Assembly: GCF_036321025.1 (NCBI RefSeq)
Contig: NZ_JAZAPB010000001.1
Span: forward strand, 124,001 to 188,000
Direction: 5' to 3'
DNA length: 64,000 nt
Origin: Alteraurantiacibacter hainanensis
GTDB taxonomy: Bacteria; Pseudomonadota; Alphaproteobacteria; Sphingomonadales; Sphingomonadaceae
Shown here: positions 8,534 through 16,829 of the stretch, one piece after another
How positions within the stretch are numbered: the stretch's first letter is position 1
Layout: every line of letters starts with the position of its first letter
Program-made: the position numbers and the translations under genes
Notes under the pieces: model-generated
The model's database searches: none
Seen by the model: only the letters and a program-made list of their open reading frames with translations
Told to the model about the DNA's origin: nothing

Positions 8534-9520
8534 TCACTCTGCAACGCTCGCCTTTGAACCACAGATATCTTCATAGCGGTCCAGCAGCGCCTGTACCTCC
8601 ACGAAGCGCGACTGCACTTTAGGGGATTCGAGCGGATCGTAGCGATAGAGGGTTGCCCCCCCGCGGTCGCGGATGGTGAGTGTCAGGGACTGGTCAAAGC
8701 GCGATGCTAGCTGCTGCCAGGCGAAAAGCTCCGCCAGATCTTCGGGCGCTGCGGCACTGGCATAGAAGGAGACGAACGGGCTCTTGCGAAGCGATTCGTA
8801 AAAGGCCGGGGAATAGCGCAGGGGAACGGCCGACTCCCTTCGAAATGGCGTCCTCGCGGCGAGGCTGGAAGCGTGCGGTTGGGACAGGGCGCGAAGATCG
8901 TTCCAGATACCGGCACGGAAAGGTCCGGCTGCATTGTCCGTCAGGCCAAGAACCTGGTCGACGACATGCGACGCTTCGTGCAGCAGGATATAGGTAAGCG
9001 CGTCGCTCTCCCCGGCGTCGAACGCGACGCCGAAGCCCGACCCGTCATCTTCGAACAATCGGGCTTCCTTCGTGTTCAGGAATGCGGTCAGGCTTTCCTC
9101 CAGCAGGCTGGCCCGCAAGGTGATGTCGAATTGCAAGCTCGTCTCGTCGAGCCCGACCCTGCTGGTGAGCGCACTTCCGGAACCGGGCTGAAGATCGAGG
9201 AAGCTCAGTCGCCTGAGGTGCCGCTGCAGAAGGTCACGATGCAGGCGCGGCAATCGGGCAAGCGCGCGGTTTACCATGGCCAGTTCCTCAGGCGTAAGCT
9301 TGTGCACCGAAATGGCGCTCGCCCCTGCGCCGGAGAAAATGTCAATGATCGCCGGGTCGGGTCTGCCGATGCGAGAATCCAGCGGCACGGGATCATTCGC
9401 ACCGGGCTCAAGGCAGGCAAGCGGCTGCGATCCGCCCGGCGCGGCTTGGGCCAGAACCGTGGTTGGTCCGGCCTGAATCGCCAGTGACAAAGCCGCCATT
9501 GCGCCAAGGCCGTTCCTCAA
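8534..9520 (-). CDS. exported HEXXH zincin-like putative metallopeptidase
   Basis: 328 residues if translation starts at the TTG at 9520, which has GGGAGG eight bases upstream. From there the protein opens RNGLGAMAALSLAIQ... and a likely cleavage after VLAQA, a normal signal peptide; the longer upstream frame has no export signal. An HEASH motif (about residues 181-185) gives the two His and the Glu of a zinc peptidase site, and PEDLAELFAWQ about 90 residues later could supply the third Glu ligand in gluzincin style. I recognise no named family. It lies 94 bases downstream of the SDR gene on the same strand. Peptidase activity is inferred only from HEXXH; the motif can occur by chance, but in an exported protein it is suggestive. 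Confidence 0.6.
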   Translation of the reverse strand: MRNGLGAMAALSLAIQAGPTTVLAQAAPGGSQPLACLEPGANDPVPLDSRIGRPDPAIIDIFSGAGASAISVHKLTPEELAMVNRALARLPRLHRDLLQRHLRRLSFLDLQPGSGSALTSRVGLDETSLQFDITLRASLLEESLTAFLNTKEARLFEDDGSGFGVAFDAGESDALTYILLHEASHVVDQVLGLTDNAAGPFRAGIWNDLRALSQPHASSLAARTPFRRESAVPLRYSPAFYESLRKSPFVSFYASAAAPEDLAELFAWQQLASRFDQSLTLTIRDRGGATLYRYDPLESPKVQSRFVEVQALLDRYEDICGSKASVAE

Positions 9521-9614
9521 CCCGAACCTCCCTGCTTCATCGTGTTCTTCGCCCTTCCTTCGTCCGTCCGGTTGCTGCATGACCGGCGCTTGCTCAACGC
9601 GATACCGCCCCGTC

Positions 9615-10394
9615 TCAGGCCGTGGGCACTGTGCCGCCGTCAATGACGTATTCGGTACCGGTAATCGTGCCGGCGCGGTCCGACGCGAGGAAGGCGATCA
9701 GGCTCGCCACCTCTTCGGGCTTCGACGGCCGGCCGATCGGTATTCCGCCAAGCGAGTCCATGATCATCCGTTTCCCCTGTTCGACATCCACCCCATGTTC
9801 TGCCGCCAGTCGTTTGGCCAGGTCGACCGAGGACTCGGTTTCGATCCAGCCGGGGGAGACCCGCACGACGCGCACGCCATTGGGTGAGACCTGTTTCGAG
9901 AGGCTCTTGCTGTAGGTGGATAACGCTGCCTTTGCAGCGGCGTAGGCGGTGGTCGCCTCTGGCAGCGGCAGTTCTCGCTGGATCGACGTCACGTGGATCA
10001 CGACGCCAGACCCGCGCGTCTCCATTTCGGGAACAAGCTCGCGATCGAGACGGATCGCCGGCATGAGGTTGAGATCCAGTTCCTTCTGCCACTCCTGATC
10101 GGATAACGCTTCGTAGCCGCCGCCCGGCGCAGACGATCCGCCCAGCATGTGAACGATAATGTCCACCCCGCCGAGCCGCTCGCGCACGGCAGCGGCCAGC
10201 ACGGTGCAGCCTTCCGCCTGCGTGAGATCAGCGGCGAAGAACTGCTCATCGGGCAGCGCCTCGGGCTTGTTTCGAGCACTGGTCAGAACGCGAGCGCCCA
10301 GTTCCTCGAACAGGGCCACCGTGGCAGCCCCCGCACCCCGCGTGCCGGAGGTCACAAGTGCTCGCTTCCCTTCCAGGCTGACAAGCGGGGTCAT
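9615..10394 (-). CDS. short-chain dehydrogenase/reductase (SDR)
   Basis: 259 residues, classical SDR size. An altered glycine motif near residue 16 (TSGTRGAG in place of TGxxxGIG), an NAG-equivalent segment replaced by HMLGGSS, catalytic Ser before QRELPLPEATTAYAAAK (Tyr-x-x-x-Lys, about residues 154-158) and a C-terminal YVIDGGTVPTA mark an NAD(P)-dependent oxidoreductase. The ATG overlaps the stop of the upstream NTF2-like gene by four bases, so the two are translationally coupled. The divergent LysR gene at 10838 is the obvious candidate regulator. Substrate unknown. Confidence 0.88.
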   Translation of the reverse strand: MTPLVSLEGKRALVTSGTRGAGAATVALFEELGARVLTSARNKPEALPDEQFFAADLTQAEGCTVLAAAVRERLGGVDIIVHMLGGSSAPGGGYEALSDQEWQKELDLNLMPAIRLDRELVPEMETRGSGVVIHVTSIQRELPLPEATTAYAAAKAALSTYSKSLSKQVSPNGVRVVRVSPGWIETESSVDLAKRLAAEHGVDVEQGKRMIMDSLGGIPIGRPSKPEEVASLIAFLASDRAGTITGTEYVIDGGTVPTA

Positions 10395-10720
10395 GGGACG
10401 ATCTCCAGCTCGGCGATCTTCTCATCCTGAAGGACGAAGAAATATCGCAGGTCCACCGGGCTGCCGGGGAAGTTGCCGACAAGGTGGCTGGTGACCACGA
10501 TTCGCCTGTCTTCTTCCGAAAGGGCAAAGGGCTCGACGGTATAGGTATACTGGGTGGACGCATTCGCCATCCACTGCCGGATCGCATCCCGGCCGGTATA
10601 GGTATTACCTTCGTCGATGACGACCGCGTCCAGCGTAAAGCATTCCGAAATCGCCTTCGCATCGCCCTTCTTGTCGGCGGAAAAATAGGCTGCAATCGCG
10701 CTAGATAGTGCGATGGTCAT
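10391..10720 (-). CDS. NTF2/SnoaL-like small protein
   Basis: 109 residues with the cone-shaped NTF2-like pattern: an N-terminal helix (SSAIAAYFSADKKGDAKAIS), FTLDAVVIDEGNTYTGRDAI, then antiparallel strands ending LQDEKIAELEIVP. Proteins of this type act as isomerases, cyclases or simple ligand-binding partners. It is the first gene of a coupled pair with the SDR (ATGA overlap), which suggests that both act on the same small molecule. It is transcribed divergently from the LysR gene 117 bases away. Confidence 0.75.
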   Translation of the reverse strand: MTIALSSAIAAYFSADKKGDAKAISECFTLDAVVIDEGNTYTGRDAIRQWMANASTQYTYTVEPFALSEEDRRIVVTSHLVGNFPGSPVDLRYFFVLQDEKIAELEIVP

Positions 10721-10837
10721 GATCTGTCTCCAGTTCGGTCCCGCGGTGCGCGGTTTCCGTCCGATGCAGATTTAGCGCTTTGACAGAATTCCTATAACCG
10801 GGATAAAGCAGGATGAAGAATTTCGGTTTTCAGGACA

Positions 10838-11746
10838 ATGCGCAATTATAGCCTCACCGATTTCGAAGCGGTTCTCGCGATCAGCCGCAGAGGCACTTTT
10901 CGTGCGGCCGCGCTCGATCTTGGAATGTCGACGAGCGCCCTCAGCAATGCGATTGCCAAGCTGGAGGGGCAGCTCGGGGTGCGCCTCTTCAACCGGACGA
11001 CGCGCAGTGTTTCGCTGACCGCTGCGGGGCAAAGATTTGTCGATCAGGTGACGCCCGCCCTCAAGGATATCCATCAGGCGCTCGATACGGTGCGCTCGCA
11101 GCAGGAGACGCCGTCCGGCACGCTGCGCATCAACACCTTCGCAACGGCAGGACGCGAAATACTCGCGCCCCTGGTGATCGAGTTTCTGCGGCGCTACCCC
11201 GAGGTCCACATCGACCTCGTGACCGAAGGGAAGCTTGTCGACATCGTGGCCGAGGGGTTCGATTTCGGGGTCCGAAGCGAGAATCTTCTGCCGACGGACA
11301 TGATCGCGATTCCCCTAGGTCCGCCAAGGCGATATGCCGTGGTTGGCTGCCCCTCGTATTTCGAAGATCGTGATCGGCCTCGCGTGCCGTCCGACCTCCT
11401 TACACATCCCTGTATTCGCACGCGGCTGCCAAACGGAGCCTTGTTCCGTTGGCAGTTCGAGGCCGAAGGGCAGCCGGTGCAGGTCGACGTGGACGGTCCT
11501 GTAACGCTGGATGAGGCCAGTCTCGCCCGCGCCGCCGTTCTCGGCTCCTTGGGCATAGGTTTCTTCATGGAATCCGATGTGCGCGATGACATCGAAGCGG
11601 GTCGGCTTGTTCGAGTGCTGGACGAATGGACGCCACCGCTTTCACCCCTCTGCCTCTATTACCCGAGCCGGCGAAATCCGCCTGCAGCGTTCAAGGTTTT
11701 CGTCGACCTCGCTCGCGAACTCGCTCGCTCGTCGCGCCAGCACTGA
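10838..11746 (+). CDS. LysR-family transcriptional regulator
   Basis: 302 residues. The helix-turn-helix is clear in residues 1-60 (NYSLTDFEAVLAISRRGTF, STSALSNAIAKLEGQLGVRLF), followed by FNRTTRSVSLTAAG and the two-lobed effector domain. It is divergent from the NTF2-like/SDR pair across 117 bases, the classic LysR arrangement for control of a neighbour. Its last 56 bases overlap the 3' end of the convergent EamA transporter gene. Confidence 0.9.
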   Translation: MRNYSLTDFEAVLAISRRGTFRAAALDLGMSTSALSNAIAKLEGQLGVRLFNRTTRSVSLTAAGQRFVDQVTPALKDIHQALDTVRSQQETPSGTLRINTFATAGREILAPLVIEFLRRYPEVHIDLVTEGKLVDIVAEGFDFGVRSENLLPTDMIAIPLGPPRRYAVVGCPSYFEDRDRPRVPSDLLTHPCIRTRLPNGALFRWQFEAEGQPVQVDVDGPVTLDEASLARAAVLGSLGIGFFMESDVRDDIEAGRLVRVLDEWTPPLSPLCLYYPSRRNPPAAFKVFVDLARELARSSRQH

Positions 11747-12839
11747 CCCCGTCAGGGTTCCCGGCTTCGGCCCCTGTGCAGCCAATCGGTTCGAGCGGAC
11801 GCGGGTATCGATGCCCGGGCACGTGCCCGGTGCCCTGGCCTTCGTCGGCGATTGCCTCTGGATCACCCGCTTCACACGAAACAGGTTCCGCCGTCGGAAT
11901 GAAGCTGACGCCGCGCTTCCTGACCGACAGGATCAGTCCGGCAGTCAGGACCGCCAGGCCGGTAACCTGCGTCAGCGTTGGGATCTCACCTGTCAGCGGC
12001 ACGCCCAGAACAATCGCGACCCCCGGCGCAAGAGCGGGAAAAAGCGAGGCGCGGGCCGCACCGAGACAGCTCACCGCACGGCCGAAGGCGAATAGCGAAA
12101 CGATGCCCGAGAACAGGCCGAGCACGATGGCGAACTCGATCACCATCAGCGGACCTGCGGCAATCAGCGCCTGCGGACCACGAATGAAAAGGTAACCGGG
12201 GGCATAGACCGCAAGCGAGATGACCGACACCGCGGCAGTGGTTGCCATGGGGTCCGCCGACCAGCGATGCTGCAGCAGGGTGAATAGCGCCCACATCAGG
12301 CCCGCCACGATGAAAAGCAGGTCTCCCTTCCAGGCGTGTGAACCGCCACCGAACAGCCCGGGGCCCACGGTTATCGCAAGGCCGGCGACGATCACCGCAA
12401 GTCCGATGGCGCGCGCGATGTCGACCCGATCATCAAGAAAGGCAGCGGCGAGGACGGTGCCCATCAGCGTCACGGTGCCGAGCTGGATCACCGGGCCATG
12501 TGCCAGGGGCGCAAAGGCAAGGCCGGCGGCGCTCACCAGAACGAATAGGGGGCCGGCGAGCAGCGCAAGCACGGCTCCCCGGAACCAGCCGACGCCGCCC
12601 AGCGATCTCACGTCCCTGCGCAACAGCCACGGCAGCATCAGTGCACCGGCCGTGCCGTAGCGCAGGAAGGCGAGGTCAGCGGCGTTCAAGCCTGCATCGA
12701 TTCCGAGGCGCGCATAGGCGAAGAAGCCGCCCCAGATTAGCGCGGCGATTCCGCCCCATATGAATCCCCTTCGGCCGTCGGTCAGGCGCGGCCGACATGA
12801 GCAGGGCGGGAGTTGGTTGGTTGCTGGCGACAGGAGCAT
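11691..12839 (-). CDS. EamA-family (DMT) membrane transporter
   Basis: 382 residues from the ATG at 12839, which has AAGGA upstream in CAAGGACCC. The body has ten hydrophobic segments in two EamA repeats (for example GFIWGGIAALIWGGFFAYARLG, and later DLLFIVAGLMWALFTLL), typical of drug/metabolite exporters in the inner membrane. After the last segment (ending LILSVRKR) there is an unusual tail of about 75 polar residues rich in Gly, Pro and Glu. Its final part is read opposite the LysR 3' end. The tail may be non-functional extension after loss of an earlier stop. Substrate unknown. Confidence 0.82.
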   Translation of the reverse strand: MLLSPATNQLPPCSCRPRLTDGRRGFIWGGIAALIWGGFFAYARLGIDAGLNAADLAFLRYGTAGALMLPWLLRRDVRSLGGVGWFRGAVLALLAGPLFVLVSAAGLAFAPLAHGPVIQLGTVTLMGTVLAAAFLDDRVDIARAIGLAVIVAGLAITVGPGLFGGGSHAWKGDLLFIVAGLMWALFTLLQHRWSADPMATTAAVSVISLAVYAPGYLFIRGPQALIAAGPLMVIEFAIVLGLFSGIVSLFAFGRAVSCLGAARASLFPALAPGVAIVLGVPLTGEIPTLTQVTGLAVLTAGLILSVRKRGVSFIPTAEPVSCEAGDPEAIADEGQGTGHVPGHRYPRPLEPIGCTGAEAGNPDGVSAGATSERVRERGRRKP

Positions 12840-12925
12840 CGCTTTGGGTCCTTGCACGCAGTGATGGTCTAGCCGACGTGCGGGCGCGCCGAGCTCAGCC
12901 GGTCGACCGCGCCCGCCCAGTCTGC

Positions 12926-13735
12926 TCAGTTCGCGCCGACGGCGCTGGACTCGCCGGCTCGCTCGCGACTTTCACGTGCCGCGCGGTCGATCACATCGGA
13001 CACCGCCTGCGCCTGGGTCATGAAGAGTGCATGGCTGCCGGGCACTTCGGTGATGTCGGCGTTCATGCGCCGTGCCATGTGCAGCAGCATGCCCTCGCCG
13101 AACGCCTTGTCCTCGCGGGCGATCACGGCCCAGCTGGGCTTGTTCCGCCAGGCAGCCTGGCCGATCGGCGTGGCGAAGACCGACATGTTGATCGGCACCT
13201 GCGAATCCCGCAGGAATGCGGCGTCGCTGTCGCTCGCATCGGCGGCGAAGGCGGCCTTGAACCTTTCCGGGTTCACGAAGCCGAAACCGTCGCCTTGCGT
13301 GTCGATTACGAAATCGGTGGCAGCGGGGAAGCCTTCATATTGTTGGGCGGTCGTCTCGCCCGTATCGGGAGCGAGCGCAGAGACGTAGACGAGGCCCGCC
13401 ACCTTCGGGTGGTTCCCGGCCTCGGTGATCACCGTGCCGCCCCAGCTGTGCCCGACCAGGATGACGCGCCCCGGCTGGCGATCGATCACCCGGTTGGTGG
13501 CATCCACATCGTCCTCGAGCGAGGTCAGCGGGTTCTGCACGATTGCGACGCGATAACCCCTGGCGATCAGCCGGTCGTAAACGCCGCGCCAACCCGACCC
13601 GTCGGCAAAGGCGCCATGGACGAGGACGACGCTGGTCGTGTCTTCGGGGGTGCCGGCCGACTGGGCATCGGCCACCCCTGTCATGGCGAGCGCGGCCGCC
13701 GCGCCGAGCGCTAGGTTACGAATCTTACGTGTCAT
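12926..13735 (-). CDS. exported alpha/beta hydrolase
   Basis: 269 residues from the ATG at 13735, chosen because GAAGGAGA lies just upstream and the protein then begins with a signal peptide (RKIRNLALGAAAALAMTGVADAQ). The hydrolase core follows: VVLVHGAFADGSGW, GHSWGG with the nucleophilic Ser, and a C-terminal GSHALFMTQ with the catalytic His. The acidic residue is probably in the AREDKAF segment. Similar secreted or periplasmic esterase-like proteins are common in sphingomonads. It faces a GlxA-type regulator across 95 bases, so that regulator may control it. Confidence 0.85.
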   Translation of the reverse strand: MTRKIRNLALGAAAALAMTGVADAQSAGTPEDTTSVVLVHGAFADGSGWRGVYDRLIARGYRVAIVQNPLTSLEDDVDATNRVIDRQPGRVILVGHSWGGTVITEAGNHPKVAGLVYVSALAPDTGETTAQQYEGFPAATDFVIDTQGDGFGFVNPERFKAAFAADASDSDAAFLRDSQVPINMSVFATPIGQAAWRNKPSWAVIAREDKAFGEGMLLHMARRMNADITEVPGSHALFMTQAQAVSDVIDRAARESRERAGESSAVGAN

Positions 13736-13830
13736 GATAGTCTCCTTCTCGTCGGTCCGGCGAAAGTGCCGGAAGATGACAAGGAAGCTACCGGGGTGGC
13801 GGCTCCGGCACGCTTGGGGAAAGCGACAGA

Positions 13831-14856
13831 ATGCGGGACAAGACTGACAAGGATGCATCGAGCCGGATTGTCGCGGAGATCGCGCTGGTCATATATCCCG
13901 ATTGCCAGCTTTCAGCGGTCTACGGCCTGACGGACCTGTTCCGCCTTGCCGTCACTGCGGCACAGATGGCGGGCGAGCGCGACGGGCCTGTCGTCCGCGT
14001 CACCCACTGGCAGGAAACTAACGATGGTATCACCTGCGCCTATGACAGCCATCCCGGTGAGCCGCACCGCATCACCTACATCATCACTCCGCCCAGCCTG
14101 GTAATGCCGAATGACCTGCCTTCGATGCGGGCGCTGGCCGTCTGGATGACGCGCCATCACGAACAGGGCGCGATTTTATGCTCGGTCTGTGCCGGGGCGT
14201 TCGTGCTTGCCGAAACCGGGCTGTTCGAAGGACGGGAGGTCACCACGCACTGGGCCTTCGCAGAAGCCCTGAGTTCTCGCTTTCCGGATGCGAAGGTCGA
14301 TGCTGACCGCATCATTGTCGACGATGGCGATATCATCACCGCAGGTGGAATTCTCGCCTGGACAGATCTCGGCCTGACGCTGGTCCAGCGGCTACTGGGT
14401 GCCAGTTCGATGTTGCAAACCGCACGCTTTCTGTTGATTGATCCGCCGCGGCAAGCGCAGCGACCCTATATCAGCTTCATCCCGAAGCTCGATCATGGCG
14501 ACGCGGCGATCCGCTCAGTACAACACTGGCTCCAGGCAAACGCGACGACGAATTGCTCGATATCGACACTAGCCGATCACGCCGGGCTGGAAGAGCGCAC
14601 CTTCTTGCGCCGTTTCAAGGCTGCGACCGGGCTTCGTCCCACCGAATATGTGCAACAGATCCGCATCGCGCGGGCGCGTGAGGCGCTTGAGCTTACCCGC
14701 CGGCCGGTAGAACAGATCGCCTGGGAAATCGGCTATGGCGACCCGTCTGCATTCCGCAAGCTATTCAACAGAGTGACGGGGCTGCCCCCGGCCGAATATC
14801 GACGGCGCTTCGGCGTTGCGCTCCAGTCCCGGAACGAGGCGCAGGTTCATGGCTGA
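13831..14856 (+). CDS. GlxA-family regulator (DJ-1/PfpI domain + AraC HTH)
   Basis: 341 residues. The N-terminal 200 residues are a DJ-1/PfpI-like domain (VIYPDCQLSAVYGLTDLF; SVCAGAFVLAETGLFEGREVTTHW with the nucleophile-elbow Cys). The C-terminal 100 residues hold two AraC helix-turn-helix units (TISTLADHAGLEERTFLRRF-like segment, then ELTRRPVEQIAWEIGYGDPS). This is the GlxA architecture, in which the amidotransferase-like domain senses an unknown ligand. It is divergent from the exported alpha/beta hydrolase. Confidence 0.9.
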   Translation: MRDKTDKDASSRIVAEIALVIYPDCQLSAVYGLTDLFRLAVTAAQMAGERDGPVVRVTHWQETNDGITCAYDSHPGEPHRITYIITPPSLVMPNDLPSMRALAVWMTRHHEQGAILCSVCAGAFVLAETGLFEGREVTTHWAFAEALSSRFPDAKVDADRIIVDDGDIITAGGILAWTDLGLTLVQRLLGASSMLQTARFLLIDPPRQAQRPYISFIPKLDHGDAAIRSVQHWLQANATTNCSISTLADHAGLEERTFLRRFKAATGLRPTEYVQQIRIARAREALELTRRPVEQIAWEIGYGDPSAFRKLFNRVTGLPPAEYRRRFGVALQSRNEAQVHG

Positions 14857-14858
14857 GC

Positions 14859-14890
14859 GGCATCCGCCCGACCATGATCGGGCGGATGCC
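14859..14890. terminator. perfect 13-bp hairpin between convergent genes
   Basis: GGCATCCGCCCGA (14859-14871) and TCGGGCGGATGCC (14878-14890) form a perfect stem with a six-base loop, in the 72 bases between the converging GlxA-type and azoR genes. It has no T-run, so it may act as a bidirectional barrier or mRNA 3'-end stabiliser more than as a classic intrinsic terminator. Confidence 0.55.
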
Positions 14891-14928
14891 AGCTCGTCGG
14901 GAGGCCCGCCTGCCAAAGGCGAAGACGC

Positions 14929-15480
14929 TCATGCAGCGAGCAACATAGCCTCGCCGCGCGCTTGAGCCAGCGCTGCTTTCTTCTGCTCCGGGCCAATGTT
15001 TACACCATCCGCGGCAACGACCTCCGGCTCGATGCCGATGAAATTGAAGGCCGTACGCAAGTAGGTCTCGAGATGCTCCATCGGAGCGGCAGGCGTATCG
15101 GCACCGTAGAATCCGCCACGCGCGAGCGCGATTATGACGCGCTTTTCGCCTACCAGGCCTTCCGCACCTGTCGCCGCGTAGCGAAAGGTTTTGCCGGCAA
15201 CGAGGATGCGGTCGATCCACGCCTTGAGCTGGGTCGGGATCGAGAAGTTGTACATTGGCGCACCGATCACGACCGTGTCGGCGGCGAGGAATTCGTCGAG
15301 CACGGCGGTGTCGGCTAGTTCGGGCAGCGTGAAGTGGGGAAGCGGCTGCGCCACAAGATCACGCCGGATCACCTCCGCCCCTGCATTGCTCGCGGTCAAC
15401 TTGTCGATAATGGCACGACTGATTTGGCGGCTAACGCTGTTTTCGCCGGTGATGCTGCTGTCGATGTGCAAGATGGTCAT
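14929..15480 (-). CDS. azoR: FMN-dependent NADH-azoreductase
   Basis: 183 residues, slightly shorter than the usual 200. Flavodoxin-like fold: ILHIDSSITGENSVSRQ binds the FMN phosphate, APMYNFSIPTQLKAWIDRI is the family signature near residue 95, and ALARGGFY is the second FMN loop. AzoR reduces azo and quinone compounds with NADH and protects against thiol-reactive stress. The ATG at 15480 has AAGGAG directly upstream. It is divergent from an HxlR regulator, with an inverted repeat just above its ribosome site, which is the known arrangement for HxlR-type control of quinone/azo-reductase genes. Confidence 0.9.
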   Translation of the reverse strand: MTILHIDSSITGENSVSRQISRAIIDKLTASNAGAEVIRRDLVAQPLPHFTLPELADTAVLDEFLAADTVVIGAPMYNFSIPTQLKAWIDRILVAGKTFRYAATGAEGLVGEKRVIIALARGGFYGADTPAAPMEHLETYLRTAFNFIGIEPEVVAADGVNIGPEQKKAALAQARGEAMLLAA

Positions 15481-15492
15481 TATTGGCTCCTT

Positions 15493-15509
15493 GGTATGGA
15501 TTTGATACC
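15493..15509. promoter_or_regulatory. candidate HxlR operator
   Basis: A perfect inverted repeat GGTAT-N7-ATACC (15493-15497 / 15505-15509) lies 12-29 bases upstream of azoR, partly overlapping its ribosome site, inside the azoR/HxlR divergent region. A bound regulator here would block azoR. Support is symmetry and position only. Confidence 0.45.
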
Positions 15510-15608
15510 GAGGCTCATTAAGTAACCGCCCGTCAGACTCTCACAAGAACGCACATTTTTGTGTTTGAGGCACAAATTGGTGCCGAGGGAACAGGAAGGT
15601 AACCGTCC

Positions 15609-15995
15609 ATGGCGCACGACGCGCACAGCCCCGCCTGCCGCACCATTAGCGGCCTTCTCCAGCGCGTGGGCGACAAGTGGAGCGTGCTGGTCGTCCACAA
15701 TTTGGCCGATGGCAGCCGCCGCTTCAGCGAACTCCGGCGCGAAATTCCGAGCGTCTCACAACGGATGTTGACGCTTACCTTACGCAACCTGGAGCGAGAC
15801 GGCCTCGTAAAGCGTACGGTCACGCCCACGATTCCACCCCGGGTCGACTACGAGCTGACCGAGCTCGGCCATTCCCTAAAAATCCCGGTCAACGCACTGT
15901 CCCAGTGGGCCCTGGATAACGTCGAAACCATCAAAGCCGCGCAAGCACGGTTCGACGCAGGGCGCGACGAGTCTAATCCCGCACGCTTTGCCTGA
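15609..15995 (+). CDS. HxlR-family transcriptional regulator
   Basis: 128 residues. The winged helix is read directly: CRTISGLLQRVGDKWSVLVV, RRFSELRREIPSVSQRMLTL, then LERDGLVKRTVTPTIPPRVDYELT, with a Cys near residue 11 (HSPACRT) where redox- or quinone-sensing HxlR proteins such as the YodB/QorR type carry their reactive thiol. It is divergent from azoR, so a quinone or aldehyde sensor controlling azoR is the likely role. The start at 15609 has GGAAGG ten bases upstream. Confidence 0.9.
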   Translation: MAHDAHSPACRTISGLLQRVGDKWSVLVVHNLADGSRRFSELRREIPSVSQRMLTLTLRNLERDGLVKRTVTPTIPPRVDYELTELGHSLKIPVNALSQWALDNVETIKAAQARFDAGRDESNPARFA

Positions 15996-16577
15996 ATCTA
16001 GGATCGTGCCGTCAGCATCGGTACCGAAATCTCGTGGCGATCTTTTAAGTACTCGCACCAGAAACGGGCTGGCATGCGGGCCTCGACCCCCCGCGTTTCT
16101 AAATCCTCGATTATGATTCAATTAGTTAGTCGACGATCTCGATAGCTTTTTTGGAACTCGAGAATGCATTTTCGCGCCCGCGAGCCAGCCAAGATTGATG
16201 TCCGCTTTGCGCCCTAATTTCGGTCATTCGTGCAGTCGAGATGTTCGCCCGAATGCTGCCGTAGGTTCAGACTAGCGTCGATCGCAGCAATGCGCCCTAA
16301 GATCGGTGATTTAGCCGGTTACAGCCGAATCTCTAGATCTGACATTCGTTCGGCGGCAATTGATCGATTTGTTAGGTTACAGCGCAGTTGGAGGGATGAG
16401 TAAATTGGTAGCAGGCGGACGCTAGACGGATAAATTGGAAACGTCCAAGCGCGCATCGAATCGGACGCGACTCTGGCCCAGTCGGCACCGCGCATGCTTT
16501 TCCCGACGTTCCATGGATGTTCTTGCGTTTGTCGGTCGCCGAGTCTATCGAATCTTGATAGACTTGGAGAAACTCGC
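15996..16577. other. 582-bp non-coding stretch with short direct repeats
   Basis: No convincing coding region. AT content is higher than in the flanks. It contains two 21-base near-copies beginning TGCGCCCTAA (16208-16228 and 16291-16311; three mismatches) and a TAAATTGG pair at 16401-16408 and 16431-16438, 30 bases apart. These lie before the HTH/methylase operon and could be its promoter-operator region or the left boundary of the inserted island. Confidence 0.5.
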
Positions 16578-16829
16578 TTGTTGTACAGTCGGAGCGCAGC
16601 CATCGCGGAACGGCATGACTCCCTGCTCGGGCTAATTCATCGCGGGGGCGGGTCTGCCACCGCTTTGGCGGAAGCGCTGGGTGTTTCTCCAGCGACAATC
16701 AATCGCGACCTCAGCTACCTGCGGAGCAAAGGGCACCCAATCCGAGCTCGACGTTCGGCTGCTGGCTGGTCTTACGCAATGGATGCCGCAGGCGGGACTA
16801 AACGCGCGACTTCCGAGCCGCGAGCATGA
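16578..16829 (+). CDS. small HTH DNA-binding protein of the methylase operon
   Basis: 83 residues from a TTG at 16578 (a second TTG at 16581 is equally good), with TTGGAGA about ten bases upstream; there is no ATG in a sensible place. Residues 8-55 form a DeoR/HTH_11-type helix-turn-helix (RHDSLLGLIHRGGGSATALA, then VSPATINRDLSYLRSKG), followed by a short wing. Its stop overlaps the methylase ATG (ATGA), so the two are translationally coupled. It resembles the controller proteins that time restriction-modification expression, or a DNA-binding accessory. Its function is inferred from position. Confidence 0.6.
   Translation: MLYSRSAAIAERHDSLLGLIHRGGGSATALAEALGVSPATINRDLSYLRSKGHPIRARRSAAGWSYAMDAAGGTKRATSEPRA

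Noticed and set aside
15487..15499. A fourth ACCwwGGTATG-like string (CCTTGGTATGG) near azoR
   Set aside because: On the minus strand it reads CCATACCAAGGAG and is explained by the azoR ribosome site AAGGAG plus one arm of the local inverted repeat. It lacks the ACC flank and is unrelated to the kinase cluster.
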